Below, one piece after another: positions 55,141 through 64,000 of a DNA stretch of 64,000 nucleotides. The first letter of the stretch is position 1. Each line of letters opens with the position of its first letter. The position numbers and the translations under genes were made by a program. The stretch comes from Cyrtodaria siliqua (Eukaryota; Mollusca; Bivalvia; Adapedonta; Hiatellidae), in NCBI GenBank assembly GCA_037043455.1, contig JAWPHD010000002.1, positions 1,240,001 to 1,304,000 of the forward strand, read 5' to 3'. Under the pieces are notes generated by a model that searched no databases, was not told the origin of the DNA, and saw only the letters and a list, made by a program, of their open reading frames with translations.

Positions 55141-55845
55141 TTTTACGGCCGTCACACATGTCTATTGTGTATAAAAATCTTACCAATGAGTATGTACATC
55201 TTGAAGTTCTGCTTTTCCAATGTTGATTCTCTAGTATATACAGACAGGAAAGTAATACGGCCGCGATTTCGGAACCTTCGACAGCAGATGCCGTTTTCCC
55301 ATATGCATAGATTAGATGTCCTTTATTTATAGCATATGTGCATGTTAGGTCGAGTTCAAATGTTTGAACAATTATTATTGTTGGAGGCGCGTGTTTCAGC
55401 CAAAGTCTTTCAGCATTAACATGAACAATTCGAATAATACGTACATGAATTGTATATCATTGTAACTGAATGTTTTAGTGGTAAATAAATTTACCTTTGT
55501 TTTGAAAAACACATATTTAACAACCAAAATGATTTTTGGTGGGGCTTTTCCCATGTAATTGCCTTGTTGCTGGGTTAGCAGATATTTAAGAAATCGCAAA
55601 TAACTACAGTTAACCATAATAATTTGCTATACATTTTTCAGAGTTCTTAGTTAACATTTATCCAACACATCAAACGCACTTTTTTTATAAATTTTTACAA
55701 ACAAAAATCGAGTTTTTGATGCAGCAGAATTTTGCATATCTATACAAAGCTATCAAAAACGCACGTGGACTTTTCATTTCTCAATTCATGTACAACTAAG
55801 GCAAATGTATATGGTCTTGTGCAAAATTAATAGTTCAGAAGCTGC
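55141..55845. other. No gene; part duplicated from 52.8 kb
   Basis: About 55380-55495 repeats 52837-52955. About 55510-55560 (CAAAATGATTTTTGGTGGGG) resembles the gypsy sequence at 53395-53415. Otherwise AT-rich. Confidence 0.45.
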
Positions 55846-55849
55846 ACTG

Positions 55850-56010
55850 CTGTCAAACTTTGAAAGGTTACTGTTTTGTCAACACAATAATTGCACAAAT
55901 GTCAAACTGCTGTCAAAGGTTACTGTGTTTTGTCAACACAATAATTGCACAAATGTCAAATTGCTGTCAAAGGTTGCTGTGTTTTGTAAACACAATAACT
56001 GCAAAAAATT
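55850..56010 (+). repeat. Tandem repeat, about 56-bp unit, nearly three copies
   Basis: TTTTGTCAACACAATAATTG with CAAATGTCAAACTGCTGTCA recurs at about 55875, 55930 and 55985. The last copy is diverged. Confidence 0.9.
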
Positions 56011-56184
56011 TCAAAGAAATAAAGTTGTTATTAGCCAGTTTGTTAATGCTGAAGTTACTGAAGAAACAGTTATCTTTGAATGTACCCATATGGAAGGTTG
56101 AATGTAGCCATGTGAATGATCATGCAAGGAATGTTGAATATCTTACCATGTTCAATTGCAAAATATGTGTTCCTGTGTTCTGAA

Positions 56185-56560
56185 TCTATCGTGACATTGA
56201 CCTTTGAGCTACGGACCTGGATCTTGCGCGCGACACGCCATCTCATTATGATGAACATTTGTGCCGAGTTATTTCAAAATCCCACAATGCATGACAAAGT
56301 TACAGCCCGGAAAAGCCTATTTCTGACCTTTAACCGCCAAGTGTGACCTTTGAGCTACGGATCTGGGTCTTGCGCGCCACACGCCGTGTCATTATGGTGA
56401 ACATTTTTTCCAAGTTAAATCCCACGATGCATGACAAAGGACAAAAAGATGACAGACGGACGGAAGGACTGACGGGGGTGGGGGTGGGGGGGGGGGGGGG
56501 GTAGGGGGAGGGGGCAAACCTAAAGTCCCCTTCGGTCCGGACCGGTAGGGGACTAATAAG
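56185..56560 (+). repeat. Two units of a dispersed repeat, plus a G-rich tract
   Basis: Same unit as 17990-18290, with TTTGAGCTACGGA(C/T)CTGG, GCGCG(C/A)CAC and ATGCATGACAAAG. A G-rich run (about 56474-56513) and CCCCTTCGGTCCGGACCGGT follow, the latter forming a short hairpin. Confidence 0.75.
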
Positions 56561-57034
56561 TAACAACAGATCACTATTCTGCCTAAAGGTATATCATGAG
56601 TTCTTTTACGACAGTGAATACATGTACATTCCCTTTAGTACTGTCTACCGTAAAGCATTAACCAACGCCAACGGAGACGCCGCATGCCTTTAAAAGGACA
56701 CATGACAATCTTTATTTTTTGAAAACTCACGGCGTCCCGCTAGTTTTTCTGTATAATTTGCATTTGTTCAATCATTAACAGTAATTATATGAATAGTATT
56801 AAGCAATTTGTTTTTGCATATTATTCATTTTTGATATTATTGCACCAATAATACATTAAAACTTATAGTATAAGACGAAATAGTGAATACTTAAAATTTG
56901 ATTTATTTAAATGTGACCAGGGTAAAAGTAAAAATGATACTGGGTATATAAAACGAGACACCCATTTCAAACACTTCAAGATTGCCGTCTGTCCCTTTAA
57001 ATTTTAAAAGTCGAGCATGGCAATCTTGAAGTTG
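56561..57034. other. No recognised feature
   Basis: AT-rich linker before the SINE. No exon or repeat supported. Confidence 0.4.
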
Positions 57035-57049
57035 TTATCATTCATGGAA

Positions 57050-57336
57050 CTGAATTGAATTGAATGTTGTTTAACGGCTCATCAACACAGTATAGGTTAT
57101 TTAGAGCCGCCCCAGAGAGAGGGGAATGATACATAGGAATCCGGGAACCTGCCCTACTCTTATTATCGAATAGATTCCTATTGTTCTTTAACGTGCTCGG
57201 AGGATAGACCGATACACGGGACCGCCCGGTTTACGTCCCCATCCGACGGACGGGGCTAAGGGAAAGTGTCTTGCCCAAGAACACACCGACGGAACTCAGT
57301 GGCACCACGTAGGATTGAACCCGGGGCCTCCGGTTA
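57050..57336 (-). repeat. SINE with perfect 15-bp target duplication (copy 4)
   Basis: The longest copy of this family. On the minus strand it holds the B-box-like GGTTCAATCC, then TTCTTGGGCAAGACACTTTC, the GTAAACCGGGCGGTCCCGTG block and the CTCTAAATAACCTATACTG 3' block, ending in a CAATT tail. TTATCATTCATGGAA is present exactly at 57035-57049 and 57337-57351. No A-box is seen, so it may be 5'-truncated. Confidence 0.9.
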
Positions 57337-57408
57337 TTATCATTCATGGAAATCAGCGTCTGATATATTAATTTATCATTCATGGATATCAGCGTCTGAT
57401 ATATTAAT
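57337..57408 (+). repeat. 36-bp tandem duplication at the SINE site
   Basis: TTATCATTCATGGA followed by ATCAGCGTCTGATATATTAA occurs twice. The first copy is also the right-hand SINE target duplication. Confidence 0.85.
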
Positions 57409-57639
57409 CCTGTATCATTTTGACTTAAAAACTGCCTGCGTATAATTAAATAAAAACGTGAAATTTCAGTTTTCTTTAAAAAATTCAAAATTTGTAAATA
57501 CATTATTGGTGCAATATAATCAATAGTAATATGTAAAAACAATTTGCGTTGAACTATTGTATTAATTGTAATGATTGCACATATGCAAGTTATGTAGAAA
57601 AACAAACGGGACGTTGTGAGTTTTAAACAAATCAATATT

Positions 57640-57990
57640 GCAGTGCGTCCCTTTAATATTAACCCACCTTGACAGTTGGCAACCGGATGTGTCTGTAGAA
57701 CCGGTTGTCACCCTGTTATGCAATCAAAGTGTTTATTTACCCTCGCCCTATGGCACTTGGCCTTTTGGCGAGCTTTTCAGAAGAAGGTTATGGATGCAGA
57801 TTGAGGAGTCCGGTTTAGAAGCCCGCATCCCTCGTCAAAAGTGGTTTAGTGTAGAATCACAGTAGTAGATTTGTTTGGAGTGAAGAAATCCAACGAAGAT
57901 ACCCTTTCTGTAGGTGATCACGTTTTTCTCACAGAGGATTAAAGTTGTTGTGGAAGATAATGGCCAATCTGTTATGCCTCGGAAGATTCC
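57640..57990 (+). pseudogene. Unrecognised degraded coding remnant
   Basis: An open stretch after ATATTGCAG reads HLDSWQPDVSVEPVVTLLCN, SVYLPSPYGTWPFGELFRRR and LWMQIEESGLEARIPRQKWF, then two stops. A shifted frame gives VDLFGVKKSNEDTLSVGDHV and FLTED. The amino-acid texture (W, R, E, P, balanced composition) is unlike the AT-rich noise around it, and the frame shift looks like decay. I do not recognise the family; a host exon or transposon protein are both possible. Confidence 0.35.
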
Positions 57991-58008
57991 TGCTAATTGG
58001 TATTGAAT

Positions 58009-58110
58009 CGGATTGACCATTAACTCGGATTGACCATTAACTCGGATTGACCATTAACTCGGATTGACCATTAACTCGGATTGACCATTAACTCGGATTG
58101 ACCATTAACT
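58009..58110 (+). repeat. 17-bp tandem repeat, six exact units
   Basis: CGGATTGACCATTAACT six times without change. Confidence 0.98.
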
Positions 58111-58172
58111 TATGATTGGCTGAAACATTAATTCATCTCTAACCTACTCTGGGATCTAACGTGTGCCGTATT

Positions 58173-58955
58173 CAGTTTAGGGTCTCAGTGAGTCACTCTC
58201 ACCTAGTTTAGGGTCTCAGTGAGTCACTCTCACCTAGTTTAGGGTCTCAATGAGTCACTCTCACCTAGTTTAGGGTCTCAGTGAGTCACTCTCACCTAGT
58301 TTAGGGTCTCAGTGAGTCACTCTCACCTAGTTTAGGGTCTCAATGAGTCACTCTCACCTAGTTTAGGGTCTCAGTGAGTCACTCTCACCTAGTTTAGGGT
58401 CTCAGTGAGTCACTCTCACCTAGTTTAGGGTCTCAGTAAGTCACTCTCACCTAGTTTAGGGTATCAGTGAGTCACTCTCACCTAGTTTAGGGTCTCAGTA
58501 AGTCACTCTCACCTAGTTTAGGGTATCAGTGAGTCACTCTCACCTAGTTTAGGGTATCAGTGAGTCACTCTCACCTAGTTTAGGGTATCAGTGAGTCACT
58601 CTCACCTAGTTTAGGGTATCAGTGAGTCACTCTCACCTAGTTTAGGGTATCAGTGAGTCACTCTCACCTAGTTTAGGGTCTCAGTGAGTCACTCTCACCT
58701 AGTTTAGGGTCTCAGTGAGTCACTCTCACCTAGTTTAGGGTCTCAGTGAGTCACTCTCACCTAGTGTAGGGTCTCAGTGAGTCACTCTCACATAGTTTAG
58801 GGTCTCAATGAGTCACTCTCAGCCAGTTTAGTGTCTCAGTGAGTCTCTCACCTAGGTCTCAGTGAGTCACTCTCACCTAGTTTAGGGTCTCAGTGAGTCA
58901 CTCTCACATAGTTTAAGGTCTCAGTGAGTCACTCTCACCTAGTTTAGGATCTCAG
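58173..58955 (+). repeat. 31-bp minisatellite, about 25 units
   Basis: TAGTTTAGGGTCTCAGTGAG with TCACTCTCACC. Variants TATCAG and TCTCAA fall in runs, showing local amplification. Degenerate, shortened units occur at 58800-58870. Confidence 0.97.
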
Positions 58956-58959
58956 GTTT

Positions 58960-60380
58960 ACCCCTCAAATGGGATCAGCAGTGGCCCTATTCTTTGCCCC
59001 GGAACCAAACGGGGCCGAGGTTTTGGTACCAAGTTTTTCCAAAACCCAGTTGGTTGTTTAGAAGAAATAGCGTGGACAATAATGTTAAAGAATAAATGAC
59101 ATTAACATCAAAACGGGTCTTCTCTCCAGTCAACCCATGAATTTTCATGAAATTTGCTTCAGAGGAAGAGGAGTGCGGAAAAGGTGCTTCATTTTCGGGT
59201 AACGGTGACCTTGACCTACTGACCTCAAAATCAAAGGGGATCATCATCCGCTCGCCAGACAGTTCACCCATCAAGTTTTATGAGATTTCTTCAGAGGAAG
59301 AACAGTTACAGTGCCAACAAGAGGTTTAATTATCGAGTTGTCATGACCTTGACCATGTCATACTCAATAGGGGTCATTGTTTCGCCACAAGCAGTCAACC
59401 CATGAAGTTTGGTGATATTTGCTTGAGGGAAAGTGGAACTACAGTGCCAACAAGGTGTTCCGTTATCGGTTCATGGTGACCTTGACCTATTTTGTCAAAT
59501 GAAATCTAGAACTATCACTGAAGGTGATGAATATACCCCCGCTTAAATGCTAAGCCAAACAAAGTGCCACTACTGAAGGGGGGACAATTCTGAAAATACT
59601 CTGAAACCGTCTTTCTATTTTTTGTAACATCGACCCAATGACCTCAAATGCAATCTAAGCTTCCTTTTCATATAAGCTACCTATCCAGAAAGTTTCAGGC
59701 CAATATCTCATTCCTAAATGAAGTTATTGAGCAAAAACTATTTTTAGTAACAGTGACCTTACCTTGAACAGGTTACCCAGTGACCCCAAATGCAATCCCA
59801 AGTTTGCTTTTTATATAAGCTACCTACCTAGAAAATTAATGCCAATATCTCATTCCTAGTTATTGAATGGAAACCATCATTTCAGTACCAGTGACTCCAA
59901 ATGCTATCCCAAGAAGCTACCTATACATAAAGTTTCATGTCAATATTTCATTCCTAACTGAAGTTATTGAACGGAAACCATTTTTCTATTTTAAGTAACA
60001 GTGACCTTGACCCCAATGACCCCAAATGCAATCCCAAGCTTGTCTAATTGAACGGAAACCGTTTTTCCATTTTAGTAACAGTGACCCCAAATGCAACCCA
60101 AAACTTCCTCTTCATATAAGCTACCTACCCTGAAGGTTTCGTGCCAATATCTCATTCCTTACTAAAGTTATTGAGCGGATATCAAACCCAGAACTATCAC
60201 TGAAGGTGATGAATACCACTATTTAAATTTTAAGTGAAATAAAGGGCCATAACTCTGTAATAAATTAGGCAATCAACAATGGGTGATGTAGAGGGACATA
60301 AGGTCATCAATTGTTATGTTTATATGAAGTTTGGGAATAACTCATTCAAAAGTGTTTGATGAATTCCAAGTAATGAACAT
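58960..60380 (+). repeat. Degenerate tandem repeats of two families
   Basis: About 59100-59480: units with CAACCCATGAAGTTT, TTCAGAGGAAGA and CAGTGCCAACAAGAGG. About 59600-60180: units with GCCAATATCTCATTCCTA, GAAGTTATTGAGC and CCCCAAATGCAATCCCAAG. The first 45 bases match, inverted, about 8587-8636. Open frames here (58987-59274 on the minus strand) are by-products. Confidence 0.7.
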
Positions 60381-60384
60381 GTGT

Positions 60385-60480
60385 TACGTGACGGGATGCG
60401 ACGGGACGCGACGGGACGCGACGGAACAAAACTGTGTTACATGACGGGATGCAACATGACGCGACATTACGGACAACACG
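60385..60480 (+). repeat. Short GACGGGACGC repeat patch
   Basis: CGGGATGCGACGGGACGCGA and variants, strikingly CpG-rich for this window. Confidence 0.8.
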
Positions 60481-60585
60481 ATTCCTTTATAGCTCCCACT
60501 TCACTTTGTGAAAGCGGGTGTATAATTAAAGGCTCAACCTGAATGATATAGAGGGAGTTGTCAAAACACACCACAATCTCTAGCT

Positions 60586-63500
60586 TTTTTTTTTTTAAAT
60601 TTCGATTACCAAATGAATGGTAATCCATTTATTCATCCCGTAATAGGTTTGTGAGGGTCGGGGTGGGCCACCCTCAACAAACCGTACAGATATGTATGTA
60701 ATATGCATCATATTTATATATGAACAGTTTTCACATATACTTACATACAAAAATGCATATCATAATTAGAAGCTGTATAAATAGGGAGGTTTTTTTTAAA
60801 ACATCTTTACAATTTCAAAAGAAGATTTAAAATACACATTTCTGAAAGAGGGACACCGAGGATCTTTCAAAAGTTTTATTTACAAATAAACCAGATTGAT
60901 GTATGTCCCTTTTACACGTCACTTGAAAGCAGAAAAAAATTATAATTGTCAAGATATTTATTTTGCTACTTTTATAATCCTTCAATGATAATTGTAAAGA
61001 TGTTTTTTGTTTTTTTTTGTTTTTTTTTAAACACAGCATATATAATTTACCTAACAAATGTTTTAACATAGATAAGTGCAAAGATAAAATAATCAAGTAC
61101 GAATGTTTCAGTTTTTATACAAATCCACAAACTATCTCTGCTGAGTTTTACTATAGTTGATTGTGTGAAAAAAATGCTGTTATCCAAATAAAAATATATA
61201 AAGAAAAGACAAGATCTATCTATGGAGGTGTGACTCTTCATTATTCAGTGGGAACAGCGGGGAACATAAGTTAGCTTGGGAACTTTTTTTTTTTTCTATA
61301 TCAAAGATTAGAAGAAAAAAATAAAAAATAAGGTAGATGTGTCGCACAGTGTAACTTAAAAATTAAGACAAAAAACTAATTAAGTAGAGATTTATAAGTC
61401 GACCAAAGTTTTTCAAATTTATCAAATGCAATACTTTTAATTGCATTTATTTTTCAGTTTGATATACCGGTATGTATTTAATTTGTGGTTTGAAATTTAT
61501 GAACAGTGGCAATCTTCCATCTAACTTACATTTATATATGAAGTATTTTGCATGCAAAATTAATTTATTTAAAACAATATCATATTGACTAGACCCAAAT
61601 ATGATTTCTTTTATAGTCCATTCCGGTTGGATTATTATATTATAATCATTGCAAGTAATCTTAAAAATATCCCAAAATGTTTTAATATATTTACATTCCC
61701 AAAATAAATGTGTAATGGTTTCTGGAGACTCTGTACAAAAGCTACAAGAATTATCATTTTTTATCTTCATTTTTGTCAAAAGGATGTTTGTAGCAGTAAT
61801 TCTATGGTTTATTTTTGCCTGCAACCATTGTAACCTGGTGTCTTTTGTACATTTGATAGGTATTTTGAATAAGTCCTTCCATTCTCTGTCTATATTTAAA
61901 CCATACTGCCCCCATTTGGCTATAGATGTTGGATGTACATTTGATTTATTAAGTATATCATAAATGGAACGACAGCCTTTCTGTGAGCTTGTTATAAGGG
62001 ACACTACTGATGGGCAAACTGGATTTTCTAAATTAATGGCAAGATGAGAGAAATTTTGTTTTTGAAGGTAGTCCCGTATTGCTGCAGTCATACCTTCATA
62101 TTCTAAAAAATGTGACTGTGCAGCAAACTTTTCGATAAATAGTGTAAAAGAGAGAAGATTACCATTGTTATCCATTATATCATTAATAAATAAAATACCT
62201 TTATCATACCATCTTTTATAAAAAGCACATGATCTTCCAATCTTAATGTTATTATTGTACCATAATGGTTGTCAATGTGTTAAGAAATCTTTCCATGACA
62301 GTGATTTTTTAACATCTAGTAAGATGTTAAGACTTGTGTAAACATCCTTCCAGAAAGGATTGCCTATTTCTTGCACGTTTTTCTTTACATAATCATTACC
62401 AAAAAATAGCATATTGCTGGTGAATGGGTACATATGTTTATGGATTTCCATACATTTTTTGTTTCCAATCAAAAGTCTTCTAATCCACGTTAATTTCAGA
62501 GAATATATGAACTGTTTAATATTGATCATTCTAAGTCCACCATAATCATAGTCTTGAGTTACAACAGATCTCTTAATTTTGTCTGGGTGGTTCTTCCAGA
62601 GGAAATTAAAACACATTTTTTGCAACAGTGTGACCTGTTCCTCAGGTGGATTAGGTAATGATGAAAATAAATGATTTAACTTTGGTAGAGCTAAGCTTTT
62701 TATAACAGTGATTTTTCCAAAAGGTGTGAGGATTCTTTTTGACCAGGACATTAGTAATGATTTAATTTCGTTTATTTTCCTATCATAATTTAACGCAATC
62801 ACACTCCTTAAATTTGTTGACATTGTTATTCCTAAGATCAAAAATTCACCCTGATTCCAGTTAAGATCTGTATCTGTGCATAATTTTATATTTGAACCTT
62901 TGTTTTTCCCAAACCATATAACTCTGGTTTTATCAACATTAACATTAAGACCTGAAATATCTCCATAGAATTTTAAAACAATTAGAGCATGTTTAAGGGA
63001 TTTTTCGGTGCCGTCTAATATAAGAGAGGTGTCATCGGCATATTGAGAAATTAAATATTCAGTATCTCCTACTTTAACTCCTTTAATATCTTTATTTGTC
63101 CGGACCAGTACAGCCAATATTTTGACACACAGAATAAAAATGTATGGGGAGAGCGGATCTCCCTGTCGGCAGCCTCGGTGAATAAAAAACCACTCTGAAA
63201 GATGGCAGTTAACTAAAATGCAAGATTTAATGTTTGTGTAAAAGACTTTTATCCACTTTCTTATACCTTGTCCTAACTGAAAAAAGGTTAAAACCTCCTC
63301 AATAAAAGACCAGGAAAGAGTATCAAAGGCTTTTTCAAAATCTGCAATAAGTAATAATCCTGGTATATCATTCTTCTCGGTATAATAAAACAAATCATAA
63401 ATGGTACGAGTATTTTCACCTATATTATCTCCCTGCCAGAAAGCCAGTCTGGTCATCATTTATAAGAAAGGGAAGTACTTGTTTTAAACGCTGTGCAATG

Positions 63501-64000
63501 CATGCTGATGCTAATTTATACGAACAATTTAATAAAGATATTGGTCTCCAGTTTTTTAAATAATGTCTATCTTTGTTTGTCTTTGGTATACATGTTATAA
63601 TTCCCGCCTTTTGTGTGATTGATAATTCACCTTTCAAAAAACCATGGTTAATGGATCTCAAGAGGAAAATTCCTATATCTATCCAGAAAAACTTATAAAA
63701 TTCCATGGTGTAACCACTAGAGCCAGGGCTCTTAAGATTTTTTGCCTTTTTTAAACAAAATAATAGTTCATGTAATTCTATTGGGCCTTCTAAATTTTGT
63801 TGTTGCTCTCTAGTTAGCTTGGGTATAGGAAAATCTCTAAAAAATTCATTTAAATATATATTTTTTACTGGTTTGTGTGAATACAAGGAATAATAAAAGT
63901 TTCTAGTTTCTTTTAAAATTGAATCTTGATCTTTTAAAATATTTCCTTCATTTGAAATTAGGGATGGTATACATTTACTTACAAAATTCCTGTTTTCTAA
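60586..64000 (-). mobile_element. LINE (non-LTR retrotransposon), 3' part, runs off the window
   Basis: The coding region reads on the minus strand from the window end to 61447. An AT-rich 3' untranslated part of about 860 bases follows, containing GGGTGGCCCACCCCGACCC, a GC hairpin, shortly before a 12-base A tail at 60586-60597. Another A-run at about 61281-61293 is an alternative end. The 5' part, including any endonuclease, lies outside. By protein style it is closest to L1/Tx1-like LINEs; this is from memory. Confidence 0.85.
61447..64000 (-). pseudogene. LINE reverse transcriptase, nearly intact, one frameshift and one stop
   Basis: From the window end: a pre-RT region, then GSSGYTMEFYKFFW, NWRPISLLNCSYKLASACIA and DDQTGFLAGR. 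One extra base near 63430 shifts the frame, after which it reads NIGENTRTIYDLFYYTEK, LLIADFEKAFDTLSW, RGCRQGDPLSPYIF and the catalytic QYADDTSLIL (about 63019-63048). A single TGA at 62272-62274 follows SWKDFLTH. The same frame then continues to 61447, with the zinc-knuckle-like CSFCTESPETITHLFWEC. Only these two lesions in about 850 codons suggest a fairly recent insertion. Confidence 0.9.

Overview
The window is eukaryotic, AT-rich and very dense in repeats. tRNA-derived SINEs, LINE and Ty3/gypsy fragments, many foldback elements, and long degenerate tandem arrays carrying phrases such as GGCCCTCTTGGGCC together point to a mollusc, most likely a bivalve. This is inferred from repeat style; nothing in the sequence names the species. 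There are no prokaryotic operons, rRNA genes, intact tRNA genes or CRISPR arrays.

One host gene can be supported, on the minus strand. It is built from short exons encoding cysteine-rich modules that end in CC-x4/5-CN, like Ly6/uPAR three-finger domains. Module 1 is complete in four exons (42414-42311, 41254-41186, 40064-40000, 39385-39333). Part of module 2 lies about 21 kb further on (18391-18323 and 16726-16582), and a possible terminal exon lies at 14449-14370. Splice phases agree throughout and the two 69-bp middle exons align residue for residue. Its introns have absorbed a Ty3/gypsy element, SINEs and many foldback elements.

Layout. 1-12.2 kb: degenerate tandem arrays of four or five families, including one composite element with recognisable ends (10913-12193). 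12.3-20.3 kb: foldbacks, SINEs and the 3' part of the host gene. 20349-26691: a broken Ty3/gypsy element; its 5' LTR is split by two insertions and its integrase carries a 16-unit minisatellite. 27.6-33.9 kb: foldbacks, a duplicated block, a minisatellite and truncated retroelement tails. 35.1-38.4 kb: two tandem arrays, one interrupted by a 476-bp inverted-repeat element whose empty site can be read from neighbouring units. 39.3-42.4 kb: host gene module 1.

43162-51262 is the most unusual structure. It is an 8.1-kb segment bounded by 1.6- and 1.85-kb inverted arms. Each arm is mostly a 21-bp minisatellite, and each contains a 25-codon ATG exon with a splice-donor-like end. The centre holds a diverged 1-kb direct duplication. 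It resembles no element I can name.

51.3-54.0 kb holds Ty3/gypsy pol fragments (minus strand) interrupted by an LTR and gag of another gypsy element (plus strand). 54.4-60.5 kb holds dispersed repeats, a SINE with a perfect 15-bp target duplication and two minisatellites. 60586-64000 is the 3' part of a LINE on the minus strand with an almost intact reverse transcriptase; it runs off the window end.

All alignments were done by eye, so boundaries and copy numbers are approximate unless an exact base is argued.
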